DNA of 64,000 nucleotides, taken from NCBI RefSeq assembly GCF_037190085.1, contig NZ_JBBCJO010000008.1, positions 24,142-88,141 of the forward strand, given 5' to 3'. The translations under genes were made by a program, and so were the position numbers. Source of the stretch: Gemmatimonas aurantiaca (GTDB lineage: Bacteria; Gemmatimonadota; Gemmatimonadetes; Gemmatimonadales; Gemmatimonadaceae). The notes beneath the pieces were generated by a model. That model ran no database searches. It worked only from the letters and a program-made list of their open reading frames with translations, and was not told where the DNA came from. Of the stretch, positions 39,979 through 48,252 are shown piece by piece (positions within the stretch are counted from its first letter, which is position 1; the number at the start of each line of letters is the position of its first letter).

Positions 39979-41808
39979 ATGCTCTGTCGGACCGCCGCGC
40001 ATGCGCTCAGCAGCATTGCCACCCTGCTCGAATTGCACGATGCCGGAAAGGACCGCGTGCGTGCGATGCAGCATGCGGCCCGCGTCGTGGGAAATCTGGG
40101 CGATCGGGAACTGGCCGAGTGTCTGGCCAGTCCGGACGGCGGGGAAGGACGGGGAGATGGCCCGCAGGACGACGGGCTGACGTCTCTCTCCGGGGAAGCC
40201 CGCGCGGTCATACAGGAGCTGGCCGAATCGAATGGCTCCGAGCTGCTGGAGCGGCTCCAGGAGGAGACGCCCGAAGGGTTGCTGGAGATGCTGCGCATTC
40301 CTGGGCTCGGACCGGCGCGCATCCGGGCCATTCATGACGGCCTCGATATCGACACCGTCATGGACCTCGAGCAGGCCGCCCGCGATGGCCGGCTCGCGGC
40401 GCTGCCCCGCTTCGGCGACAAGACGGCGGAGCGGGTGCTCAAGGGCATTGCCGACCTCCGGGCCACCGGTGCGGCGGTGCTCTGGTCGCACGCCCGCGCG
40501 GAGGCGGCGCGCATCGCGGAGGTGCTGCGATCGCACCCCGACGTGCTGCGGATCGAGATCGCCGGATCGATTCGCCGTCGTCTGGAGACGGTACGCGATA
40601 TCGATCTCGTCGTCGCCGTGCGGGGCAGTCCGAGCGTGGTCGCCCAATCGCTGTCGCAGATGCGAGGTGTCCGCGAAGTGATCGGCGGCAGCGGGCGCAC
40701 CCTGTCACTCCGGCTCGATGACGGTGCCCATGTCGATCTCCACTGCGTGCGTGCCGACCAGTTCGCGCTCGCCTGGTGGCGCGCCACCGGCAGCGCGGCG
40801 CATGTGAAACAGGTCACCGACCACGCGGCTGCACGGGGTTTCACGCTCGTGGGGGATGAAGTGCGCGATGCCACCGGCGCCCTGATCCCGGTGGCCGATG
40901 AAGCGGAGTGGTACGCCCGCCTCGGACTGACGTGGGTGCCCCCCGAACAGCGCGAAGCCACGGGTGAAGTGGAAGCGGCCGCACAGGGCGCATTGCCGGC
41001 GCTGCTCGGCGAACAGGACCTGGTGGGAGCGCTGCACTGTCATTCGCAGTACAGCGACGGCGGGGCGACCGTCGAACAGATGGCCGCGGCCGCACAGGCG
41101 CGTGGTCTGCGGTATCTGGGGGTGTCCGATCATTCCCAGTCGAACACGTATGCTGGCGGCCTCGCGCGTGACGCCATTCTCCGGCAGCACGACGAGATCG
41201 ATGCCCTCAACGCGCGCTATGCCGCCGACGGCATCGACTTCCGTGTGCTCAAGGGCATCGAAGCGGATATTCTGCCCTGCGGACGGGTGGACTACGACGC
41301 GGCGTTTCTCGAGCGATTCGACTTCGTCATCGGGTCCATCCATTCGCGCTACGGCATGAACGCGCGCCAGATGACCGACCGGGTGCTCAAGGCGCTCGAC
41401 GATCCGCATCTCACCATACTCGGCCATCCCACCGGCCGTCTGCTGCTGACGCGTGAGCCCTATGCCATCGATCTCGACGCCGTGATCGCCAAAGCCGGCG
41501 CCGTGGGTGTGGCGGTGGAACTGAATGCCGATCCACACCGTCTCGACATCGACTGGCAGGCCTGCCGCGTGGCCCGGGAGCACGGCACGCTGGTGAGCAT
41601 CGGACCGGACGCGCATTCCCCGCAGGGGTTCGACAATCTCGAACTGGGCGTGGCCGTGGCACGCAAAGGATGGCTGACGCCGGAGAACGTGCTCAACACC
41701 CGTTCCGCCGACGACGTGCTCGCCTTCGCCCGCGCGCGTCGTACGCTGTCGAACCATGCGTCTGTGTCCGCGCCCGCGTCTGCGTCCACATCGCCGTCTG
41801 CGCACTGA
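39979..41808 (+). CDS. polX: DNA polymerase X family with PHP exonuclease domain
   Basis: 609 residues, a little longer than usual. The N-terminal 8-kDa/HhH part includes I-P-G-L-G-P-A-R near 112 and L-P-R-F-G-D-K-T. The nucleotidyltransferase palm has G-S-I-R-R-R and the metal pair D-I-D near 206-208, with the third Asp in H-V-D-L-H. The C-terminal PHP domain starts with H-C-H-S-Q-Y-S-D-G and includes S-D-H-S, K-G-I-E-A-D-I and D-A-H-S, giving Mn-dependent 3'-5' exonuclease activity. The likely role is base-excision repair, which fits the endonuclease III gene next door. The ATG lacks a Shine-Dalgarno and has TAGATT 6 nt upstream, so the message may be leaderless. Confidence 0.93.
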   Translation: MLCRTAAHALSSIATLLELHDAGKDRVRAMQHAARVVGNLGDRELAECLASPDGGEGRGDGPQDDGLTSLSGEARAVIQELAESNGSELLERLQEETPEGLLEMLRIPGLGPARIRAIHDGLDIDTVMDLEQAARDGRLAALPRFGDKTAERVLKGIADLRATGAAVLWSHARAEAARIAEVLRSHPDVLRIEIAGSIRRRLETVRDIDLVVAVRGSPSVVAQSLSQMRGVREVIGGSGRTLSLRLDDGAHVDLHCVRADQFALAWWRATGSAAHVKQVTDHAAARGFTLVGDEVRDATGALIPVADEAEWYARLGLTWVPPEQREATGEVEAAAQGALPALLGEQDLVGALHCHSQYSDGGATVEQMAAAAQARGLRYLGVSDHSQSNTYAGGLARDAILRQHDEIDALNARYAADGIDFRVLKGIEADILPCGRVDYDAAFLERFDFVIGSIHSRYGMNARQMTDRVLKALDDPHLTILGHPTGRLLLTREPYAIDLDAVIAKAGAVGVAVELNADPHRLDIDWQACRVAREHGTLVSIGPDAHSPQGFDNLELGVAVARKGWLTPENVLNTRSADDVLAFARARRTLSNHASVSAPASASTSPSAH

Positions 41809-41849
41809 ACGCCCGTTATACACACGTTACACGCACTGAGACCACACCC

Positions 41850-42677
41850 ATGGCCCGATCCGGCAATGGTCCCCGTCAACCGCTCTCGGTGAAGAAGCCG
41901 GGGACGACGCGGAAGGCTGCCGTCCCCAAGGACACGACTCCGTCCCCCACGGCGCCACGACCGCGCCGGACCGCGAAGACCTTCGGCCAGAAACCATCGC
42001 AGCGCGCCGCACCGGTGGCGCGGAGTCCGAAGACCAAAGCGGAGAAGCAGGCGATCGCCACGATCGTGCTGGAGCGGCTGACCGCGGAGTATCCCGATGC
42101 GCATTGCGAACTCGATCATCACAATGCCTTCGAGTTGTTGTGTGCGACCATCCTGTCCGCGCAGTGCACGGACGTGCGGGTGAACATGGTGACCCCGCAG
42201 CTCTTCGCGCGATTTCCCGACCCCGGGTCACTGCAGGACGCACCACCGGAGGAGGTGGAGGCGATCGTGCGCACGACGGGATTCTACCGCGCGAAAGCGA
42301 AGAATCTCATCGGCATGGCCCGCGCGCTGGTGCGGGATCATCACGGCGAGGTGCCACGCACGATCGGGGAACTGGTGCCACTGCCCGGCGTGGGCCGCAA
42401 GACCGCCAACGTCATACTCGGCAACGCCTTCGGTATCAACGAAGGCATCGTGGTGGACACTCATGTGCAGCGACTCGCCCGTCGGCTGGGTCTCACGCGC
42501 GAACCCGACCCCGTGGGCATCGAGCGGGAACTCATGCCGCTCTTTCCGCGTGAATCGTGGGCCCTGTTGAGCCATCTGCTCATCTGGCACGGCCGGCGCG
42601 TCTGTTTCGCGCGCAAACCGGCGTGCGATCGGTGCGTGCTGGCGGATGTGTGTCCGAGCGCGGGCATCGACGGCTGA
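41850..42677 (+). CDS. nth: Endonuclease III
   Basis: 275 residues from ATG 41850, with a basic, Pro-rich N-terminal extension of about 55 residues before the catalytic core. The helix-hairpin-helix L-P-G-V-G-R-K-T-A carries the catalytic Lys, V-V-D-T-H-V the catalytic Asp, and the C-terminus has the full 4Fe-4S pattern C-x6-C-x2-C-x5-C. It removes oxidised pyrimidines and nicks the abasic site. A TATACA box lies about 25 bp upstream. The extension is low in complexity and could be a nucleic-acid-binding tail. Confidence 0.95.
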   Translation: MARSGNGPRQPLSVKKPGTTRKAAVPKDTTPSPTAPRPRRTAKTFGQKPSQRAAPVARSPKTKAEKQAIATIVLERLTAEYPDAHCELDHHNAFELLCATILSAQCTDVRVNMVTPQLFARFPDPGSLQDAPPEEVEAIVRTTGFYRAKAKNLIGMARALVRDHHGEVPRTIGELVPLPGVGRKTANVILGNAFGINEGIVVDTHVQRLARRLGLTREPDPVGIERELMPLFPRESWALLSHLLIWHGRRVCFARKPACDRCVLADVCPSAGIDG

Positions 42678-42733
42678 GGAGCATCGGGCTAGTTTTCAGG
42701 GATACTTCTGTTCCTTCAACCGTCGAGAATTCC

Positions 42734-43204
42734 GTGGCCAAGATCGCTACGATCGAAACCAACAAAGGCACGCTGGTCGCCGAGCTGTTTGGCGGCGAAG
42801 CGCCGCAGACCGTCGAAAACTTCGAGAAGCTGGCCAACTCCGGCTTTTATGATGGCGTGAAGTTCCATCGTGTGATCCCCGACTTCGTGGTCCAGGGTGG
42901 CGATCCGTATTCGCGCGACCTGCCGGCCGGCGACCGTCGCATCGGCACGGGCGGCCCGGGGTGGCAGATCCCGTGCGAGACCAAGGGCAATCCGCACACC
43001 CACCAGATTGGGGCGCTGTCGATGGCGCACGCGGGACGCGACACGGGCGGCAGCCAGTTCTTCCTGGTGCTGAGCGAGTCCAACACCCGGCATCTGAACG
43101 GCGTGCACACGGTGTTCGGCCAGGTGACCCAGGGGCTGGAGATCCTGCCGACGATCGTGCAGAATGATCACATGGTATCGGTCCGCGTGGCCGACGCCGC
43201 CTGA
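42734..43204 (+). CDS. Cyclophilin-type peptidyl-prolyl isomerase
   Basis: 156 residues from GTG 42734. Cyclophilin motifs: V-E-N-F-E-K-L near 28, F-H-R-V-I-P-D-F-V-V-Q-G-G-D-P with the catalytic Arg, G-A-L-S-M-A-H and S-Q-F-F, and H-T-V-F-G-Q-V. No signal peptide, so it is the cytoplasmic form. The glutamine and phenylalanine of the active site are present. The long frame starting at 42557 overlaps nth and is not used. Confidence 0.95.
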   Translation: MAKIATIETNKGTLVAELFGGEAPQTVENFEKLANSGFYDGVKFHRVIPDFVVQGGDPYSRDLPAGDRRIGTGGPGWQIPCETKGNPHTHQIGALSMAHAGRDTGGSQFFLVLSESNTRHLNGVHTVFGQVTQGLEILPTIVQNDHMVSVRVADAA

Positions 43205-43228
43205 CCTTCCCTCTCACTCCACCGGATC

Positions 43229-43423
43229 ATGGCTGGACACGACAAGCACGCCGCCCAGAATAGCGACATGGGTGCGGCATTCATGGGGCTCATCGGGGGC
43301 GCGATCTTCATCGGCGCCATCCTGTACGGGATCGTGCTGTGGACGAACTCGAAGTTCGCGGGCCATGGCGCCGAAGCGAAGCACACGAGCGCGCTGGTGA
43401 TCGAGGCCCCGACGGTCGGCTGA
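43229..43423 (+). CDS. Small single-span membrane protein
   Basis: 64 residues with one strongly hydrophobic helix (about 15-38, rich in Gly/Ile/Leu) between a His/Asp-containing N-terminus and a short charged tail. No family recognised. It is compact, starts 24 bp after the cyclophilin stop and uses host-like codons, so I take it as real although evidence is limited. Confidence 0.55.
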   Translation: MAGHDKHAAQNSDMGAAFMGLIGGAIFIGAILYGIVLWTNSKFAGHGAEAKHTSALVIEAPTVG

Positions 43424-43527
43424 GATCGCCCCGGCGGCTTGGGCCGAGTGTGTATGAGGTCGATTCGGAGCGGGCTCGGTAATATCGAGTCCGCTTCTGT
43501 ATTGTGAGCCCGGGAAACGGAAACACC

Positions 43528-44739
43528 ATGGCAAATCTTGTGTGCCCCTGCGGCGAAGTATTTCACATTGAGGGCGCACCGGCCGGTGCGAGCGTGCGTT
43601 GCAGAAAGTGCGGCCGGGTGCTGTCCGCGGCATCGGCACGACCAAGCGCAGCTTCTGCAGCTTCTGAAAAACGCACCGTCCGGCAACGCTCCGCCCGAGC
43701 CCGTTCTGCGGGCGCCACAGTCATGATGCCGGAAGGCACCTCACCGAGCCGTGCGTTTCGATGGCCTCGCTACGTGATCTGGCTGGCCACGGGCATCACG
43801 ATCCTGCTGGCCGTGGTCTTTCAATTCGATGCGGACAATTCGCGCCTGGGCATGCTGCTGGCTTTTGCGCCCCGCTCATGGATTCTGATCCCATGGGCTC
43901 TGTTGCTTACCGCGGCCCTGCTTTTGGGCGTTCCCACTCTGCTGACCGCGATAGTGGGAGCCAGTGTGGCCGCGATATTCGTTTCGGGATTCGAGCTACC
44001 GCGCTGGCGAACACCGGATGTCAGCGGGCGGGCGCTCCGGATCGTGACCTACAATACGGATCGATCGGCGCTGCTCGCCACGACCTTGCGGCGGGATCTG
44101 GCAGAGTGGGGAGCCGACGTGGTCCTTCTCCAGGACTGCAAGACCATCGTGGCCGACAGCCTGCGCGTGCGTGCCCCTGTCAGCCTCCACATCACACCCG
44201 AGTTCTGTTTTGCCTCCCGCTATCCCCTGCGGCGGGTGGATACCCTCCATACGGCGGTCCGAACGGGAACGGGCACTGTGGGGCGTTTCGGTAACGTCCT
44301 CCGGTATGAGGTCGAACTGCCCACTGGCGCCCTGCTTCCGATCTACAGCCTCCACCTGGAAAGCCCGCGCAACGCCCTCTGGGCCGCCCGGAATCTCGAT
44401 TTCAGTCAGCTGACCACGTCGATGATGGTGCGAGGGGCGGATTCTCGGCGGGCCACCCAGTTCGTCTCACGTGCGGATAGCGCCTTCGTGGTCGCCGGCG
44501 ATTTCAATCTCCCCTACGGCAGCCTCATTCTGAAGCGGGATTGGGGCGACCTGACCAATGCCTTCGCCGAGGTCGGCTGGGGGTTCGGCAACACCATGCG
44601 AGCCGGCCGCTTTCAGGTACGTATCGACCATGTGCTGACGCCACCCACGTTGGTGCCCATGGCCGTCAAAGTCCTCAATGGCTACCCGTCGGAACATCAG
44701 CCGGTTGTCGTCGACCTCGCATGGCGGGGCGACCTTTAG
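43528..44739 (+). CDS. Membrane-anchored endonuclease/exonuclease/phosphatase-family protein with N-terminal zinc ribbon
   Basis: 403 residues from ATG 43528; a GTG 8 codons earlier is possible. An N-terminal C-x1-C ... C-x2-C ribbon (C6, C8, C26, C29) resembles the 'CPCG...VRCRKCG' zinc ribbon. A basic Ser/Arg linker and about three membrane helices follow (about 80-155). The catalytic domain is EEP-type: I-V-T-Y-N-T-D at its start, L-L-Q-D-C in place of the usual L-Q-E, A-G-D-F-N-L-P and R-I-D-H-V-L, with E-H-Q-P-V-V-V-D at the end. The replacement of the metal-binding Glu by Asp in L-Q-D is unusual. Substrate unknown (lipid, nucleotide or DNA phosphodiester). Confidence 0.8.
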   Translation: MANLVCPCGEVFHIEGAPAGASVRCRKCGRVLSAASARPSAASAASEKRTVRQRSARARSAGATVMMPEGTSPSRAFRWPRYVIWLATGITILLAVVFQFDADNSRLGMLLAFAPRSWILIPWALLLTAALLLGVPTLLTAIVGASVAAIFVSGFELPRWRTPDVSGRALRIVTYNTDRSALLATTLRRDLAEWGADVVLLQDCKTIVADSLRVRAPVSLHITPEFCFASRYPLRRVDTLHTAVRTGTGTVGRFGNVLRYEVELPTGALLPIYSLHLESPRNALWAARNLDFSQLTTSMMVRGADSRRATQFVSRADSAFVVAGDFNLPYGSLILKRDWGDLTNAFAEVGWGFGNTMRAGRFQVRIDHVLTPPTLVPMAVKVLNGYPSEHQPVVVDLAWRGDL

Positions 44740-45000
44740 AGGTTGCAACGGGAGGCGGTTTGGGGGAAGCGAACGGCTGGACGAGTTTCGGGCCGTGAGA
44801 GGTGGGCTTGGGGGGTGAACCGCCGGGTTATGGGGCCCGGGTCCCAGGTCACGCGACCCGTTACACGGTTGTTCCTCTCTACACCCACGTTCCCGCAACC
44901 CACGACTGCGGCCCCTGAATCACCCACTTGCATCCGAAACCAATTGCCACTTGATTCGTATTCAGACTGACCAGTCAGTCAGTAACTGAACCAACAGACC
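44740..45000 (+). promoter_or_regulatory. Efflux-operon promoter region with TetR-type operator
   Basis: GACTGAC-CA-GTCAGTC at 44965-44980 is a perfect palindrome with 7-bp arms and matches the general TetR/AcrR operator style (ACTGACyrGTCAGT). It lies 20 bp upstream of the TetR GTG, so the regulator probably represses its own efflux operon. The rest of the 261 bp shows no gene. Confidence 0.7.
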
Positions 45001-45633
45001 GTGACCAGTGCTTCAGATTCGCCCGCCACGCGCCGACGCGCGCCGGAGGAGCGACCACAACAGATCCTCGATGCGGCTTTCCACGAGTTCGCCGAACATG
45101 GCCTCGCCGGAACCCGCCTCGACGATATCGCCAAACGCGCCGGCGTCGCCAAAGGCACCATCTACCTCTACTTCCCCAACAAGGAAGCCCTGTTTCGTGA
45201 GATGGTCCGCTCCACGATCATCGAAGCTTTGACGGAAGCAGAGGCGACACACGAGGCGCACAAGGGCGACAGTGCAGAAACAGCTCTGCGCAGACATGCC
45301 ATCCATACCTGGGAATTCCACCGCACCGAACGGGTGCGGCTGATCAAGCGTCTCGTCCACGATGAGCTCGTCCATTTCCCCGACCTCATGGCCTTCTATA
45401 CCCAGGAGGTCATCGCGCGGGGACGACGTCTCATGTCCGCGATCATCGAACGGGGCATCGCCCGCGGCGAATTCCGGCCGGTCGATCCCAGGATCGCCGC
45501 CCGCATGTACTCGGCGATCTGGATCTCCCACAGCACCTGGTGCAACAACCGCGCCTTTCACCCCCAGCTCGGCGCCGACGAACAGGTACTCGAGGAAATG
45601 ATCGAGTTCTTCCTGCACGCTCTCAAACCGTGA
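45001..45633 (+). CDS. TetR-family transcriptional regulator
   Basis: 210 residues. The TetR_N domain is at 15-65: I-L-D-A-A-F-H-E-F-A-E-H-G, then T-R-L-D-D-I-A-K-R-A-G-V-A-K-G-T-I-Y-L-Y-F as the helix-turn-helix with the invariant Tyr-Phe. The C-terminal ligand domain is helical. It is the first gene of an operon with TolC, EmrA and EmrB homologues and has a palindrome in front, so it most likely represses this efflux system and is released by a substrate. Start is GTG. Confidence 0.92.
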   Translation: MTSASDSPATRRRAPEERPQQILDAAFHEFAEHGLAGTRLDDIAKRAGVAKGTIYLYFPNKEALFREMVRSTIIEALTEAEATHEAHKGDSAETALRRHAIHTWEFHRTERVRLIKRLVHDELVHFPDLMAFYTQEVIARGRRLMSAIIERGIARGEFRPVDPRIAARMYSAIWISHSTWCNNRAFHPQLGADEQVLEEMIEFFLHALKP

Positions 45634-45644
45634 GCGTCTTCTAC

Positions 45645-47111
45645 ATGTCCACCATGCAATACAGCAATCTACCATCGCAGGACGACGGCGACCGGACACG
45701 ATCCGGCACCGATCGGCAGCTCACGCTCCCCGCCCCTGTTTCACCCTCTTTCCGGCGCGCCGGCGCCATTCCGGCGCTGGCCGCGCTCGTCCTCCTGATG
45801 TGGCCCGGCGTCGCGCAGACACAGACCGCCCCGACCACGCCGACCCGCATCACGCTGGGCGATGCCGCCCGCCTCGCTGCCCGCCAGAACGGTGCGATCG
45901 AGATTTCCCGGGCCCGCGTCGAACAGGCCGAGGCGCGTGCGACGCAGCGGCGCGGGGCTCTCTTCCCCGATCTGGCCGGCGCGGTCATCCAGTCGGGACG
46001 GACGATGAACACGGCCACGTTCGGGTTTGCGTTCGCCAATCCGGTCACGGGCGAGCCGATGATGCGCCCTGACGGCGAACTCCTCGGTCCGATTCCGACG
46101 GTCGATTTACGGTATCGGGTGCAGGCGCCGCTGTTCGATCTCGGCAAGTGGGGGAGCTGGCGCGCGGCCCAGGCCAGCACGTCGGCCGCCAGCGCCGACG
46201 TGAACGCGCAGGCAGAGGGAGCCGCCGCGACCGCTGCGGCCGTTTACGTACGCGCGGCCCGCGCCGAAGCGCAGTTGTCGGCCCGCCAGGCCGACTCCAC
46301 GCTGGCGGCGGACCTGCTGCGCATCGCCCGCGATCAACTGCAGGCGGGGGTCGGAATCGCGCTCGATGTCACACGCGCCGAATCGCAGCTTGCGAACGTA
46401 CGCGCCCAGATCATCATCGCCCGCAATGAACGGGACCGCACCCTGCTCGAACTCAAGCGTGTGACGGGCGTGGCCGCTGACGCCCCGCTGACACTGGCCG
46501 ACTCGCTGGCGGGTTTGCCGTTCTTCACCGCGCTGCCTTCGGCCAACGAGGCGCTCACTGCGGCGCTCGACACCCGCGCCGATGTGCAGGCGCTCAAGGC
46601 CCAGGAGTTCGCGCAGCAGCAAGCGGCCAAGGCCATCCGGTGGGAGCGCGCACCGCAGCTCGGCTTCACCATGGACCACGGCGTGGTCGGTCGCAATTAC
46701 GAACGGTTGCTTCCCACCTACACGTGGGGCGTGCAGCTCTCGATCGGAGTCTTCGACGGGTTCCGTCGCGAGTCCCGTCTGGAGGAGCAGGTGGCGGCCG
46801 CCCGCGAGACGGAAGCGCGCCTGCGCGATCTGCAGGCGCAGAGCTCCCTCGAAGTGCGCGCCGCGCTGCTCGATCTGAGCGCCACGCGGGAACAGGTGGA
46901 CGCCGTTGCCGAACGCCTGCGTCTGGCCGAACAGGAAGTGTCACAGGCCCAGGAACGTTTCCGCGCCGGCGTCGCCGGCAATGCGGACGTGATCACCGCC
47001 ATGCTGTCGCTCAATCAGGCCCGCACGCTGCGCAACGACGCGCTGGCGTCGTATCAGAGCGCGCGCGTGTCCCTCGCCAAAGCGATGGGCGAAGCGCAGA
47101 AGCTTCCCTGA
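45645..47111 (+). CDS. TolC-family outer-membrane efflux protein
   Basis: 488 residues from ATG 45645. A GTG at 45630 overlapping the TetR stop (GTGA) is also possible. A signal sequence around residues 30-55 ends near A-Q-T-Q. Two long coiled-coil repeats follow, typical of OEP/TolC: A-A-R-L-A-A-R-Q-N-G-A-I-E near the start, D-L-G-K-W-G-S-W in the first half and G-V-F-D-G-F-R-R-E-S-R-L-E-E-Q in the second. It forms the trimeric exit duct for the EmrAB-like pair downstream. Confidence 0.92.
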   Translation: MSTMQYSNLPSQDDGDRTRSGTDRQLTLPAPVSPSFRRAGAIPALAALVLLMWPGVAQTQTAPTTPTRITLGDAARLAARQNGAIEISRARVEQAEARATQRRGALFPDLAGAVIQSGRTMNTATFGFAFANPVTGEPMMRPDGELLGPIPTVDLRYRVQAPLFDLGKWGSWRAAQASTSAASADVNAQAEGAAATAAAVYVRAARAEAQLSARQADSTLAADLLRIARDQLQAGVGIALDVTRAESQLANVRAQIIIARNERDRTLLELKRVTGVAADAPLTLADSLAGLPFFTALPSANEALTAALDTRADVQALKAQEFAQQQAAKAIRWERAPQLGFTMDHGVVGRNYERLLPTYTWGVQLSIGVFDGFRRESRLEEQVAAARETEARLRDLQAQSSLEVRAALLDLSATREQVDAVAERLRLAEQEVSQAQERFRAGVAGNADVITAMLSLNQARTLRNDALASYQSARVSLAKAMGEAQKLP

Positions 47112-47208
47112 CCGCTACCGGTTCCTCACACACGACACCCCTCGCGACGCACGACTCTCAACCCGTCTCGGCTCGCGACCCCAAACACCCGACTCAGAAC
47201 TCCTTTTC

Positions 47209-48246
47209 ATGTCTCGCCCGAATATCCGTCTGCTGATCCCGATCGTCGCCGTCATCGGCGTGGGGATCTGGGGATTCCAACGCTGGTCCTATGGTCGCTC
47301 GCACGAGTCGACCGACAACGCCCAGATCGATGGCCACATCGTGCCCGTCGTTGCCAAGGTCGGTGGGTATGTCACCGCGATCGACGCCGTGGACAACGGC
47401 CATGTCGATGGCAAGCACGTGCTCGTGAAGCTCGACACGCGTGAACTCCAAGTGAAACTGGCGCAGGCCGAGGCCGACCTGGCGGCCGCGCGTGCGGCGG
47501 CCGGTGGCCGTGGCATCGAAGGTCAGGCGGCCACGGTGGTGCGCACCGCGTCGAGCCAGCGCGATGTGGGCGCCGCGCAGGTGGACGCGGCCAAGGCGCA
47601 ACTCGTCCGGGCGCAGGCCGATCTCACGCGTGCGAAAGAACTGGTGGCCAAGCAGATCATCAGTGCGGCGCAGCTCGACGCGGCGCAGGCCACCTACGAC
47701 GCCGCCGTGGCGAATCTCGATGCCACGCAGCGTCAGGTGTCGGCGGCGACGAGCGGCATCGCCAACGCGCAGGCCGGTGTGCGTCTCGCGCAGGCCCGTC
47801 TCGCGGCCGCCGAGGCGGCGCGCGACAACGCGGCCTTGCAGTTGTCGTACGCGACCATCGAGGCGCCGGTGGCCGGTGTCGTCTCGCGCAAGCAGGTGGA
47901 GCTGGGCCAGCTCATCCAGCCCGGACAGACGGTGATGTCGATCGTCGCCGATACGGGCATCTTCGTGACGGCCAACATGAAGGAGACGCAGCTCGCGCGC
48001 ATCCGCGTGGGTCAGAAGGTCGACATCGAAATCGATGCCTACAACGCGTCGGCGGAAGGCGAGGTGGAAAGCATCGCGTCGGCAACGGGCGCGAAGTTCG
48101 CGCTGCTGCCGCCCGACAACGCCACGGGCAACTTCACGAAGGTCGTGCAGCGGGTGCCCGTGCGTATCCGCGTGACGAAGGACCTCGGCAAGGACCGGCC
48201 GTTGCGTCCGGGGATGTCGGCGCTCGCCAACGTGGTGGTGCGGTAA
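47209..48246 (+). CDS. emrA: EmrA/HlyD-type membrane fusion protein
   Basis: 345 residues. One N-terminal membrane helix (about 8-27) precedes the lipoyl half-motif S-T-D-N-A-Q-I-D-G-H-I-V-P-V, a long coiled coil (70-190) and the second half I-E-A-P-V-A-G-V-V-S-R-K. The C-terminal barrel carries V-P-V-R-I-R-V. This architecture is typical of EmrA/VceA adaptors for MFS exporters. It is 98 bp after tolC and 7 bp before emrB. Confidence 0.93.
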   Translation: MSRPNIRLLIPIVAVIGVGIWGFQRWSYGRSHESTDNAQIDGHIVPVVAKVGGYVTAIDAVDNGHVDGKHVLVKLDTRELQVKLAQAEADLAAARAAAGGRGIEGQAATVVRTASSQRDVGAAQVDAAKAQLVRAQADLTRAKELVAKQIISAAQLDAAQATYDAAVANLDATQRQVSAATSGIANAQAGVRLAQARLAAAEAARDNAALQLSYATIEAPVAGVVSRKQVELGQLIQPGQTVMSIVADTGIFVTANMKETQLARIRVGQKVDIEIDAYNASAEGEVESIASATGAKFALLPPDNATGNFTKVVQRVPVRIRVTKDLGKDRPLRPGMSALANVVVR

Positions 48247-48252
48247 GCTCGC

